A stretch of DNA of 36,038 bases from Gallibacter sp963634825. GTDB taxonomy: Bacteria; Bacillota; Clostridia; Peptostreptococcales; Anaerovoracaceae. A model generated the notes under the pieces. It searched no databases, was not told where the DNA came from, and saw nothing but the letters and a program-made list of their open reading frames with translations. Position numbers and translations under genes: made by a program. Positions within the stretch are counted from its first letter, which is position 1, and each line of letters begins with the position of its first letter. This document shows positions 1 through 7,691 of this stretch, piece after piece. The DNA lies in contig CAVHCP010000013.1 of the NCBI GenBank assembly GCA_963634825.1, positions 1 to 36,038 of the forward strand, in the 5' to 3' direction.

Positions 1-109
1 CATTAGCATTGTCAAAGTTTAGTGCTATGAAGCTTCCCATAACAAGACTGCTTACTGCAAATAGCAACGCATATACTATTACTTTTCTTTTTTTGCTTAT
101 TGTTTTCAT
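1..109 (-). CDS. Exported or membrane protein, N-terminal fragment
   Basis: Reading the minus strand from an ATG at 109 gives 36 codons that run off the window edge. The start is preceded by an AGGTAA-type ribosome binding site. The peptide begins with a basic patch (MKTISKKRK) followed by a hydrophobic segment of about 20 residues, which looks like a signal peptide or signal anchor. The gene starts 16 bases after the stop of the CmpB-like gene on the same strand, so it is probably the next gene of that transcription unit. Nothing in the visible part identifies a function. Confidence 0.6.
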   Translation of the reverse strand, partial: MKTISKKRKVIVYALLFAVSSLVMGSFIALNFDNAN

Positions 110-125
110 TTTAATTACCTATCTT

Positions 126-929
126 TTATTTCAAGAGCTTCTCTTTTATCTGCTCCATAGTTTCGCTATGCGATATCGAGCGTATGCTTGGGAATGCCTT
201 GATAAGTCTTTTTTGTCCAAACGATAGCGATCTTGGAATTGCCTCCATACGCTTTTGCAGCTCGCTCTTTTTTTGCTCGAGCTCTTCTTTTTTTGCGTCG
301 ATTTCCGGCTTTTTATCCTCATATTTATCCTTTACGGAAAGCGACTCGTCATATATCATCTTCGTCAATTCATCCGAAACCTTCCTGATGCTGTCGCCCA
401 TCTCATCAATATGCGTAAGCTCCTTGTTAAGCCCTCTGACATTTATCGCTGTCGCTATCTGGTCTACAACTAAAATCGCTATGAGCACCCACGCCACTAT
501 TTCCTGTGCAAGTGTCGGAAATGCTCTGACAATGTCAGAAACGCCGGCGTGTATAATCTTGATCGCAATCACTCCTGCAACACCCCAGCAAAGACTGAAG
601 CTTAGGCAGATATATCCTCCAAGATTGAATTTTTCATTTGAATAATCCCACCATCTGTGGTGATAAATTTTTTCAAGCGCAACTCCCGTTGCAAGCTCGA
701 GAAGCGAGCAGATGACCACCGAACCTATAAATAACAAAATCAGGTTGTCCTTAAACGGTTCTGTTAAGATTATCAAAAGCACCATACCAAAGCCGTATAT
801 CGGGCAAATAGCACCGTTTAAAAAGCCTCTGTTGACAAGCTTGTGCTGTGCTACCGCATGAAAGGAAACCTCTATCACCCAGCCTAAAAAGCCATATATA
901 AAAAAGTATATACACAAATCATAAAACAT
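126..929 (-). CDS. CmpB-like putative ABC transporter permease (PF06541-type membrane protein)
   Basis: A 267-residue membrane protein. The N-terminal half has about four to five hydrophobic segments and the phrases FLGWVIE and LVNRGFLNGAICPIYGFG, which I recognise as typical of the family annotated 'putative ABC transporter permease' (ABC_trans_CmpB). The family's real function is not established and no ATPase partner is visible. The C-terminal 100 residues are highly charged and rich in Lys/Glu (about 195-235), probably a cytoplasmic coiled coil. The start has almost no Shine-Dalgarno sequence and lies 9 bases after the metal ATPase stop, so translation may be coupled to that gene. Family assignment is fairly sure; function is unknown. 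Confidence 0.75.
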   Translation of the reverse strand: MFYDLCIYFFIYGFLGWVIEVSFHAVAQHKLVNRGFLNGAICPIYGFGMVLLIILTEPFKDNLILLFIGSVVICSLLELATGVALEKIYHHRWWDYSNEKFNLGGYICLSFSLCWGVAGVIAIKIIHAGVSDIVRAFPTLAQEIVAWVLIAILVVDQIATAINVRGLNKELTHIDEMGDSIRKVSDELTKMIYDESLSVKDKYEDKKPEIDAKKEELEQKKSELQKRMEAIPRSLSFGQKRLIKAFPSIRSISHSETMEQIKEKLLK

Positions 930-938
930 AACTGTATA

Positions 939-2867
939 TTAACACTTTTTTTGTACAGGGTAAACCTTCAGTGCTCGCATCGAGTTTAGTATTGCAATAA
1001 ATGCAACTCCCACATCGGCAAATACCGCTTCCCACAGGTTTGCAAGGCCGAGTGCTCCAAGCAGCAAAAATGCTGCCTTGATAGTAAGTGCAAATACTAT
1101 GTTTTGTCTTACAATGCGAAGTGTTCGCTTTGATATTCCGATGGCTGTCGCAATCTTAGGCAGTTTGTCATCCATTATAACAACATCTGCCGCCTCTATC
1201 GCCGCATCGCTTCCAAGACCGCCCATCGCTATACCGACATCAACTCTCGAAAGCACCGGCGCATCATTTATGCCATCTCCGACAAATGCCACGGCATTTT
1301 TCCTTTTGCCATTACTTGTTTCATCTTTTATTATTTCTTCTATCTTATCGACCTTATCCCCCGGAAGGAGCTGTGCATACGCCTTGTCGACGCCTACCTC
1401 GCAGGCAACCTTTTGTGCAATGCTGTCCATATCGCCTGTAAGCATTACAAGTTTGCCTATTCCCATTTGCTTTAGCATAGTCATAGCTTCTTTTGATTCC
1501 GGTTTTATCTCATCACTAATGAGAATATATCCGAGATATTGACCGCTCTTTGCAATATGCACTATAGTGCCGAGCTCTTCTGTTTTCGGAATCTCGACAC
1601 CTGCAAGTTCCCCGATTTTATCATTGCCTACATAGACCTCTTCTCCGTCTATTATCGCTCTGATTCCCTTGCCACTAAAATCCTTTGTGTCGCTCACCTG
1701 CGAGCCGTCTATCTTTTCGCCCTTTGCCTCATATGTGCTTTTTAGCGACTGTGCTATAGGATGCTCAGAAAAGTTTTCTGCAAGCGCAGCTATCCTAAGC
1801 AAGTTTGCTTGGTTTGCTTTACTGTCTTTACTGTCGCCGGATTTATCCGTAGCCGGCACTATTTTTGTTACTGTAAAGTTGCCTTTTGTAATAGTTCCTG
1901 TCTTATCAAAAACAACCGTATTTATTTTAGAAAGGGTCTCCATAAAATTGCTGCCCTTTATGAGTATGCCTTCCTTTGCGGCGCCGCCGATACCTCCGAA
2001 AAATCCGAGTGGCACGGAAATGACAAGTGCGCAAGGACACGAGATTACGAGGAATGTACAGGCTCTGATTATCCATTCCTTAAAGCCTAAGCTACTGCCA
2101 AGAAGCGGTGGCAATATCGCAAGTACGAGCGCCCCTATAACTACTATCGGCGTGTAATATCTTGCAAATTTTGTAATGAAATTTTCGGCTTTTGCTTTCC
2201 TGCTGCTTGCATTTTCGACAAGCTCAAGAACTTTTGAAACTGTTGATTCTTCAAATCCCTTTGTTGTCCTGATCTCTAAAAGTCCGTCCCTGTTTATAAA
2301 TCCGCTCAGGATCTCCTCTCCCTCGCCGATTTTGCGTGGCAGTGATTCGCCTGTAAGTGCCGAAGTGTCAAGGTAGCTCTCCCCTTTTACGACGATGCCG
2401 TCGAGTGCAACCTTTTCTCCCGGCTTGACGACTATAATCTCGCCGTTCTCTACTTCGTCCGGGTCTACGGTTATGATTTCTCCGTCTCTTTTAACATTTG
2501 CATAATCAGGTCTTATATCCATAAGCTCGGTAATGGATGTCCTCGATTTGCCGACAGCATACTGTTGGAACCATTCTCCTATTTGATAGAGCACCATTAC
2601 CATCGCGCCCTCAGGTATCTCGCCTGTACCAAATGCCGCAAATGTTGCAATCGTCATCAAGAAGTTTTCATCAAAAACCTGTCCGTGACCGATATTTCTT
2701 ATCGCCTTTAGTATGATGTCATACCCTGCTGTAAGATACGCTGCAAGCAAAAATATTATTGCCGTATCAAAGCCCTTGTAGTCAGGGAAAGGCAATAGCA
2801 TCCCTGCTGCAAAAAGTATAATGGCAACTATTATACGCTCTAATTGTTTTTTCAGCTTTTTACTCAT
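939..2867 (-). CDS. Zn2+/Cd2+/Pb2+-exporting P1B-type ATPase without N-terminal metal-binding domain
   Basis: A 642-residue heavy-metal P-type ATPase that pumps divalent soft metals out across the cytoplasmic membrane. Visible motifs in order: TGES near residue 171 (actuator domain), SCPCAL near 275 in the membrane metal site, the phosphorylated DKTGT with Asp near 320, SEHP and GKG in the nucleotide-binding domain, LTGD, and GDGIND near 528. The CPC plus the C-terminal membrane Lys and the Asp of FADVG fit the P1B-2 (ZntA/CadA) metal class. The protein begins directly with transmembrane segments; the usual N-terminal HMA domain is a separate gene just upstream (2917-3135). Transcription is probably controlled by the divergent ArsR-family gene through the operators at 3205-3256. 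Confidence 0.93.
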   Translation of the reverse strand: MSKKLKKQLERIIVAIILFAAGMLLPFPDYKGFDTAIIFLLAAYLTAGYDIILKAIRNIGHGQVFDENFLMTIATFAAFGTGEIPEGAMVMVLYQIGEWFQQYAVGKSRTSITELMDIRPDYANVKRDGEIITVDPDEVENGEIIVVKPGEKVALDGIVVKGESYLDTSALTGESLPRKIGEGEEILSGFINRDGLLEIRTTKGFEESTVSKVLELVENASSRKAKAENFITKFARYYTPIVVIGALVLAILPPLLGSSLGFKEWIIRACTFLVISCPCALVISVPLGFFGGIGGAAKEGILIKGSNFMETLSKINTVVFDKTGTITKGNFTVTKIVPATDKSGDSKDSKANQANLLRIAALAENFSEHPIAQSLKSTYEAKGEKIDGSQVSDTKDFSGKGIRAIIDGEEVYVGNDKIGELAGVEIPKTEELGTIVHIAKSGQYLGYILISDEIKPESKEAMTMLKQMGIGKLVMLTGDMDSIAQKVACEVGVDKAYAQLLPGDKVDKIEEIIKDETSNGKRKNAVAFVGDGINDAPVLSRVDVGIAMGGLGSDAAIEAADVVIMDDKLPKIATAIGISKRTLRIVRQNIVFALTIKAAFLLLGALGLANLWEAVFADVGVAFIAILNSMRALKVYPVQKKC

Positions 2868-2916
2868 ATATATGTCCCCCTTAAGACTCGCTTTTTGTCC
2901 GGCTATCCCTGTATGC

Positions 2917-3135
2917 CTATCTAACTATCCGGCAGTCAGGCTCAACCTTTTTGCAAACCTTGACGATTTCGTCCACTATTTCGTCAAATCTTGCATCGTC
3001 TGCATCTAATTTCATCTTTTGAGTCATAAAATTGATATTTATTTCATTTACTCCGTCTATTTTTGCTGACTCTGCTTCCATCTTTGCCGCACAGTTTGCA
3101 CAATCCAAATCGATCAATTTAAAAGTCTTTTTCAT
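2917..3135 (-). CDS. Stand-alone heavy-metal-associated (HMA) domain protein
   Basis: A 72-residue single HMA domain with a ferredoxin-like fold pattern and the metal-binding phrase DCANCA (CxxC, Cys14 and Cys17). A GGAGGAG ribosome binding site precedes the ATG. It lies 49 bases upstream of the metal ATPase on the same strand and is the first gene after the operator-promoter region. Inference: it is the detached N-terminal metal-binding domain of that pump and either delivers metal to it or senses metal for it. A copper chaperone of the CopZ type is the alternative, but the partner pump has the zinc/cadmium signature. Confidence 0.88.
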   Translation of the reverse strand: MKKTFKLIDLDCANCAAKMEAESAKIDGVNEININFMTQKMKLDADDARFDEIVDEIVKVCKKVEPDCRIVR

Positions 3136-3204
3136 TTTATCTCCTCCATCCTGTGACTGTTGCCACGATCAATTACGCCTTTAATATTTTCTCGTTTTAT
3201 TAAA

Positions 3205-3218
3205 TGAACAACTATTCA
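3205..3218. promoter_or_regulatory. ArsR/SmtB-type 6-2-6 operator, site 1
   Basis: TGAACAACTATTCA is an imperfect 6-2-6 inverted repeat matching the TGAAyA-N2-TATTCA form recognised by SmtB/CzrA-type zinc sensors. It lies downstream of the minus-strand promoter of the HMA gene, in the transcribed leader. Confidence 0.75.
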
Positions 3219-3234
3219 TATGTAATATACCCAG

Positions 3235-3264
3235 ATTATATATGAATAATCATTCAAGTGTCAA
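3235..3264 (-). promoter_or_regulatory. Promoter of the HMA-ATPase operon with operator site 2 in its spacer
   Basis: On the minus strand, TTGACA (3264-3259) and TATAAT (3240-3235) are separated by 18 bases. The second 6-2-6 operator, TGAATAATCATTCA (3243-3256), fills the spacer. Bound repressor would directly block RNA polymerase and metal binding would release it. Confidence 0.85.
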
Positions 3265-3366
3265 TATTTTTTAAAAAATCTTTCGTTGATATTTTTTGGG
3301 GGTGCGTGCTTTGTGTTTTTGGAAAGGCTTTGTATTTATGAAGCGGAGTAAAGAAAAGTAAATTTT

Positions 3367-3402
3367 TTGACATTTATTCAAATATTCAAGTATAATTGAA
3401 TC
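3367..3402 (+). promoter_or_regulatory. Promoter of the ArsR-family gene with TATTCA half-sites
   Basis: TTGACA (3367-3372) and TATAAT (3391-3396) are separated by 18 bases on the plus strand. The spacer contains two directly repeated TATTCA half-sites (3375-3380 and 3383-3388), and TGAATC follows at 3397-3402. This predicts autorepression by the encoded regulator. Confidence 0.8.
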
Positions 3403-3414
3403 AGAGGTGATTTT

Positions 3415-3771
3415 ATGATTGAAAATAAGAATATTTCCCAGCCCACAAATAAGGACTTGGCGGATTTGGTAAGAAAAAAATTCCCGACAGATGACGATGT
3501 CTATCTTCTGTCGGAATTCTTCAAGGTTATGGGGGATGGCACAAGATTAAAAATTTTGATTGCACTCATCCATAACGAATTTTGTGTCGGAGATATCGCT
3601 TATATGCTCAATATGTCGCAATCAGCAGTTTCTCACCAGCTTAGGGTTTTAAAAAATGCAAAGCTTATTAGAGCTCGCCGTGACGGTCGTATGATATATT
3701 ACTCCCTCGATGATGATCATATAAAGGATATCCTCGACGAATCTATGACTCATGTGCTTGATTGTGAATAA
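3415..3771 (+). CDS. ArsR/SmtB-family metal-responsive repressor
   Basis: A 118-residue winged-helix regulator; the recognition helix region is around SQSAVSHQLRVLK (68-80). The C-terminal helix carries Asp100, His102, His113 and Asp116. This D-x-H-x10-H-x2-D pattern reproduces the spacing of the alpha-5 zinc site of SmtB/CzrA. The alpha-3 motif is reduced to EFCVGD, with only one Cys (Cys57) where CadC and ArsR have two. This suggests a zinc (perhaps cobalt) sensor rather than an arsenic or cadmium/lead sensor. It is divergent from the metal pump operon, and matching operators lie in both promoters. Its stop codon directly abuts the stop of the convergent alanine racemase gene. Confidence 0.9.
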   Translation: MIENKNISQPTNKDLADLVRKKFPTDDDVYLLSEFFKVMGDGTRLKILIALIHNEFCVGDIAYMLNMSQSAVSHQLRVLKNAKLIRARRDGRMIYYSLDDDHIKDILDESMTHVLDCE

Positions 3772-4920
3772 CTATTTTACATATACCTTTGGCAATCTTC
3801 TGCCAAACTCACATAGGATTTCATAATTTATCGTTCCTACTTTAGCCGCAATATCGTCTGCGGCTATTTTATTTTTACCGTCGCTACCCATAATGATAAC
3901 TTCATCATAGATCTTTACTCCCGGAATATCTGTCACATCTACCATGCATTGATCCATACAGATGCGGCCTATTATCGGCGCCTTCTTGCCATTTACTATC
4001 ACCTGTGCATCCTCGCCATACGCTCTTGGCAAGCCGTCTGCATAACCAAGTGAAAGAGTTGCTATAAGCGTTGGCCTTGTTGCTACAAATTTGCAGCCGT
4101 AGCTACATGTATACCCCACGGGTACTTTCTTTAAATATACGATGTTTGCTTTTACGGACATCACCGGTTTTATATCGAGAAGCGATCTGTCGCTATCTTT
4201 TGACGGATAGCAGCCATATAGGATTATGCCGGGTCTTACGGCATCAAAATATGCTTCTTTATTTTCTATTATTGCCGCGCTGTTTGCAAGCGTTGCCACA
4301 GGAATAGATAGACCTTCTTGCTTTAGCCTTGTTAAAAAGTCTACATATCTCTGTTGCTGGAGCATTGCCACTTCCGCATTTTCTGATTTTCCTACGGCAA
4401 AATGCGATAGCAAACCCGCAATCTCTATGCCTGCAAGGTCGTTTATTTTCTTTATCTCAGAAATTGCAAACTCAACTTTTTCGTCAGTATCTACCAAATA
4501 TCCGATGCGGCCCATTCCTGTATCTATAGCCAGCACAGCTTTGATAACGCTACCTTGCCCCACTGCCACATCCGAAAAGGCTTTTGCATTTTCGAGCGAT
4601 GAGATGACAGGGGAAATATTATATTTGGCAATTTCCTCCGCATACATACCGGGAACAATACTGAGCACGATAATATCTTCGATCGCTCCTGCTTCACGCA
4701 AAACGACAGCCTCTCGTAATGTTGCGACCGCAAAGGTTTTTACGCCATTTTTGCGTAACACCTCCGCTATTTTTACGGCACCGTGGCCATAAGCATCAGC
4801 CTTTATGACACCTATAATATCGGTGTCCTCGCCAACTTTTTCCTTTATTTTTTTTATATTATAATCCGCATTGGTCAGATTGATTTCAACCCAAGCAGAT
4901 CTCAATGCTTCCTTATACAT
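3772..4920 (-). CDS. alr: Alanine racemase
   Basis: A PLP-dependent racemase converting L- to D-alanine for peptidoglycan. The start at 4920 is preferred over one 24 bases upstream because a consensus GGAGG site sits directly before it; this gives 382 residues, normal for the family. The PLP lysine is Lys40 in VIKADAYGHG. The catalytic-tyrosine region (SYGCKF, around 260) and the phosphate-contacting segment PIIGRICMDQCMVDVTD are also visible. It has its own promoter (4944-4973). The gene ends against the regulator's stop codon with no room for a terminator. Confidence 0.95.
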   Translation of the reverse strand: MYKEALRSAWVEINLTNADYNIKKIKEKVGEDTDIIGVIKADAYGHGAVKIAEVLRKNGVKTFAVATLREAVVLREAGAIEDIIVLSIVPGMYAEEIAKYNISPVISSLENAKAFSDVAVGQGSVIKAVLAIDTGMGRIGYLVDTDEKVEFAISEIKKINDLAGIEIAGLLSHFAVGKSENAEVAMLQQQRYVDFLTRLKQEGLSIPVATLANSAAIIENKEAYFDAVRPGIILYGCYPSKDSDRSLLDIKPVMSVKANIVYLKKVPVGYTCSYGCKFVATRPTLIATLSLGYADGLPRAYGEDAQVIVNGKKAPIIGRICMDQCMVDVTDIPGVKIYDEVIIMGSDGKNKIAADDIAAKVGTINYEILCEFGRRLPKVYVK

Positions 4921-4943
4921 GTTGCCTCCTTTTTTTCCGCTCA

Positions 4944-4973
4944 ATTATACCATTTACAAAACAAAAAAAGCAA
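4944..4973 (-). promoter_or_regulatory. Promoter of alr
   Basis: On the minus strand, TTGCTT (4973-4968) and TATAAT (4949-4944) are separated by 18 bases, about 25 bases before the alr start. The -35 element lies inside the stem of the preceding terminator. Confidence 0.7.
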
Positions 4974-4991
4974 TGATATACATTGCTTTTT
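4965..4991 (-). terminator. Rho-independent terminator after the NrdD-like gene
   Basis: An 11-base stem (4965-4975 with 4981-4991) closes a five-base loop. On the minus strand it is followed by a run of T, so it ends transcription coming from 5051-5338. Confidence 0.8.
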
Positions 4992-5050
4992 CTGATTTTA
5001 AAGGTTTATTCGCCTTTTTGACATAATATAAGAAAAGTTTTTATGGCAAC

Positions 5051-5338
5051 TTATAGCATCTCCGCTTCACCTGTAGCCTCGACTGACATATGCTTTACTC
5101 TGTCTCTTTCCTCTGCTGACTTTGCGTTGTTCCAATGATCCATTGTACCTACAAGATAACCTGTTATCCTTCTGATCCTTTCGATCTTTACAGGTTCAAA
5201 CTTGTAATCAAGATCTACATAGTCACCGTCCACATTTATGTCAAGAGATTCTAATTTTCTATTATATTTTGTTTGCAAGTAATCCACATAATTTTGCGCT
5301 TCTTTAGGATCTGCATTTCCTGTTATATTTACATACAT
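5051..5338 (-). CDS. Small protein resembling the C-terminal part of anaerobic ribonucleotide reductase NrdD
   Basis: A 95-residue protein. The segment RRITGYLVGTMDHWNNAK followed by ERDRVKH resembles, to my reading, the C-terminal region of class III ribonucleotide reductases, where a similar ITGY..N..K..E..DR.KH phrase occurs. It lacks the four zinc-binding cysteines and the glycyl-radical site, so it cannot be a reductase itself. No full-length nrdD or nrdG is nearby. It has its own promoter (5384-5412) and terminator (4965-4991), so it is a complete independent gene. Whether it assists NrdD or has another role is not visible. Confidence 0.6.
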   Translation of the reverse strand: MYVNITGNADPKEAQNYVDYLQTKYNRKLESLDINVDGDYVDLDYKFEPVKIERIRRITGYLVGTMDHWNNAKSAEERDRVKHMSVEATGEAEML

Positions 5339-5383
5339 TGTGTCTACCTCCCTATTTTTTGCTTTTTAAATACTACATATAGT

Positions 5384-5412
5384 ATTATAGCGAGTTCGTT
5401 TTAAAATAGCAA
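5384..5412 (-). promoter_or_regulatory. Promoter of the NrdD-like small gene
   Basis: On the minus strand, TTGCTA (5412-5407) and TATAAT (5389-5384) are separated by 17 bases, about 45 bases before the start codon. Confidence 0.7.
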
Positions 5413-5456
5413 GAAGTTTTATAAAAGAAATTAAACCCCTTTTAAATATGCTTCTG

Positions 5457-6806
5457 TTATTGCTCTTCCTTACGACCAAATGCATACAATCCTGCACCCA
5501 CAGCCAGTGATGAAATTGCAACTGTCACGAGCAGTCCAAGCCTTGCTTCGTCACTTGTCTTGAGTGGATTTGCATTCGTAGTCTTTGTAATTTTCTTTAC
5601 AACTTTTTTAGTTTGGTCGCTTTTATCTGCAGCATCTCCGTCAGTCTTTTCGTCATCTCCTGATTTTTGCCAAGTTATTTCCTGTGGCGCAGAAGCATAA
5701 TCCGTTGCATTTGCTCCGTTTACATCCTCCGCAACAGCATATATTTTATATCCCTCCGGCAGATCTGTTGGAAGAGTAAATTTACCAACACCCGATTTGC
5801 TACTATTGACATCCGCCAGCTTTCCATAATAAAGAACCTCGCTATCACCGGTTGCTATATCTCCTGCCGTTACAATTACAGAAATCTGCGAAACTGCCGT
5901 ATCCTCATCACCATCGGTATATGTATACGGTACGCTTATTTCGTCTCCCTCTATCGTAGCCTTTTGTAGTGCAATTGTTTTGTCAGCATCAACAAGTGTC
6001 ACCTTCCACTCATGGGATGTCGAGTCTTCTACTTTGTCTAATGTACCAACCTCACTGCCCTTTGCCTGCCCGTTAGCAGATGTAAATAAGACAGATGACC
6101 ATTTTAGATTTGCCGCAGGAGCAACACCGCCTGCAACGTTATGTGGCTCATTGCCACAATGAATCTTGCCTGTGCCCATTACGCCACCTACATGACCGTC
6201 TCCGTCAGCATTTGCCGAACGCAACCACCACCAGTTTTTAAAACCGGTTTTCTTTCTTGCCACATTATCCTTATATAGCTGGTTTGCTTCATTGGCAGTA
6301 AGCAAAAAGGCTTTATTGTCAAGACTTTCATAATCCTTATAGTCGTATGGAGATATAGTATATTTCTCACTCGTCTCTAATTTTGTATCCGCAAGGCCTG
6401 CCAGCTCTTTAGTGGCAAATAAATTACCTTTAGGTCCCTTACCATCCTTTAGATAAGCTGTTCTTACTTTACTTTCATCATAATTATATGTGCCATTATC
6501 AAACAGACTCTGAAAGAGTATCTTATCGCTATCTATCAGCATTTTACCGTCTTCATTTTTTAGTATTCTATACTTTGTCGCATTGCCATCATATGAGCCA
6601 TAATATAGGTAATTGCCGTCTGTTTCATTCCAGCCGCCGTCAACGACTTTGATTTTGCTTGCCCCTATATTTATCGATTTAAGTGCTGTACCCTCTGCAT
6701 CTGCCGCATTCGCACCGGCCGGCATAAAAGCCGGTATACTCATAGCGACCGTAAGTGCAACAGCCAACAATGTCAAGCCTATGCTTTTTAGTTTTCCTCT
6801 TTGCAT
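5457..6806 (-). CDS. Secreted surface protein with DUF6273-type domain and degenerate sorting signal
   Basis: A 449-residue exported protein. It has a signal peptide with probable cleavage after AGANA (about residue 34). A domain at about 50-240 shows the YRIL...DGKMLI and WWLRSA phrases of DUF6273-like proteins, and a beta-rich region (about 255-375) may be an Ig-like module. A Lys/Asp/Thr-rich linker precedes the C-terminus, which reads NPLKTSD, then a hydrophobic helix, then GRKEEQ. That tripartite end resembles a cell-wall sorting signal, but the motif is not LPxTG. No sortase gene is in the window. It follows endonuclease IV by 25 bases. Ligand and function are unknown. Confidence 0.75.
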   Translation of the reverse strand: MQRGKLKSIGLTLLAVALTVAMSIPAFMPAGANAADAEGTALKSINIGASKIKVVDGGWNETDGNYLYYGSYDGNATKYRILKNEDGKMLIDSDKILFQSLFDNGTYNYDESKVRTAYLKDGKGPKGNLFATKELAGLADTKLETSEKYTISPYDYKDYESLDNKAFLLTANEANQLYKDNVARKKTGFKNWWWLRSANADGDGHVGGVMGTGKIHCGNEPHNVAGGVAPAANLKWSSVLFTSANGQAKGSEVGTLDKVEDSTSHEWKVTLVDADKTIALQKATIEGDEISVPYTYTDGDEDTAVSQISVIVTAGDIATGDSEVLYYGKLADVNSSKSGVGKFTLPTDLPEGYKIYAVAEDVNGANATDYASAPQEITWQKSGDDEKTDGDAADKSDQTKKVVKKITKTTNANPLKTSDEARLGLLVTVAISSLAVGAGLYAFGRKEEQ

Positions 6807-6831
6807 TTTACCTCTCCTCCATGATATTTTT

Positions 6832-7662
6832 TTATTTATAAAGACCTCTCAAAAGCTCAATTTCCTTTTTGTAGCCGTCAAGCTCGTTTGGCGTTTCGAG
6901 TATAAAAGGTATACCTTGCAATTTTTTATGATTTATGATTTTTGCAAATGTCTCAACCCCAAGATATCCATCGCCTATCTTTTCGTGTCTGTCCTTGTGC
7001 GCGGACAGCGGATTTTTCGAATCATTTAAGTGCATCGCCTTTAGATATTTTAGGCCTACTTTTTTATCAAACTCTTCAAGCACGCCATCCAAATCATTTT
7101 TTATGTCATAGCCTCCGTCACTGATGTGACAGCTGTCCAGACAAACTCCTATCTTGTCCTTTAGCTCAACGCCATCTATGATTTGCTTTAGCTCTTCAAA
7201 TCTTGAGCCTATCTCGCTACCCTTTCCTGCCATGCTTTCGAGCAAGACCGTTGTCGTTTGCTCAGGCGTAAGGATATTGTTTAAAAGTTCACAAATAAGA
7301 GAAATTCCTTTCTCTACGCCCTGCCCCGTATGCGAGCCCGGGTGGAAGTTGTAATAGTTATCCGGTGTGTATTCCATTTTTTCGAGATCTTCTTTCATCG
7401 CTATATGTGCAAAATCTCTGACCTTTTGCGTCGCCGAACAAGGATTTAGTGTATATGGCGCATGTGCAACTAATTTGCCGAAGCCTCTGCCTTCTATTTT
7501 TTTATAAAAGCCTTTTATGTCCTCCGGATCTATCGCCTTTGATTTACCGCCTCTTGGATTTCGTGTAAAGAAAGCAAATGTGTTTGCTCCTATTGATATT
7601 GCCTGATCCGCCATATTTTCATAACCCTGTGCCGCCGATATATGGCACCCTAAATAGAGCAT
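6832..7662 (-). CDS. nfo: Endonuclease IV (apurinic/apyrimidinic site-specific deoxyribonuclease IV)
   Basis: A 276-residue TIM-barrel AP endonuclease that nicks DNA 5' of abasic sites in base excision repair. Metal-ligand segments in order: GCHISAA near the N-terminus, AHAPY, NFHPGSH, LLESMAG, CLDSCH, MHLNDSK, SAHKDRHEKIG and ILETPN. The trinuclear zinc set (His, Glu, Asp) looks complete. Length is typical. It is the middle gene of a possible mscL-nfo-surface protein unit, with gaps of 29 and 25 bases. Confidence 0.95.
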   Translation of the reverse strand: MLYLGCHISAAQGYENMADQAISIGANTFAFFTRNPRGGKSKAIDPEDIKGFYKKIEGRGFGKLVAHAPYTLNPCSATQKVRDFAHIAMKEDLEKMEYTPDNYYNFHPGSHTGQGVEKGISLICELLNNILTPEQTTTVLLESMAGKGSEIGSRFEELKQIIDGVELKDKIGVCLDSCHISDGGYDIKNDLDGVLEEFDKKVGLKYLKAMHLNDSKNPLSAHKDRHEKIGDGYLGVETFAKIINHKKLQGIPFILETPNELDGYKKEIELLRGLYK

Positions 7663-7691
7663 TTAGTCGCTCCTTTCCTTCTTTAAAAATA

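Noticed and set aside
9..227. Plus-strand 72-codon open frame at the left edge
   Set aside because: It overlaps the start of the minus-strand exported protein and the end of the CmpB-like gene, which have better start signals.
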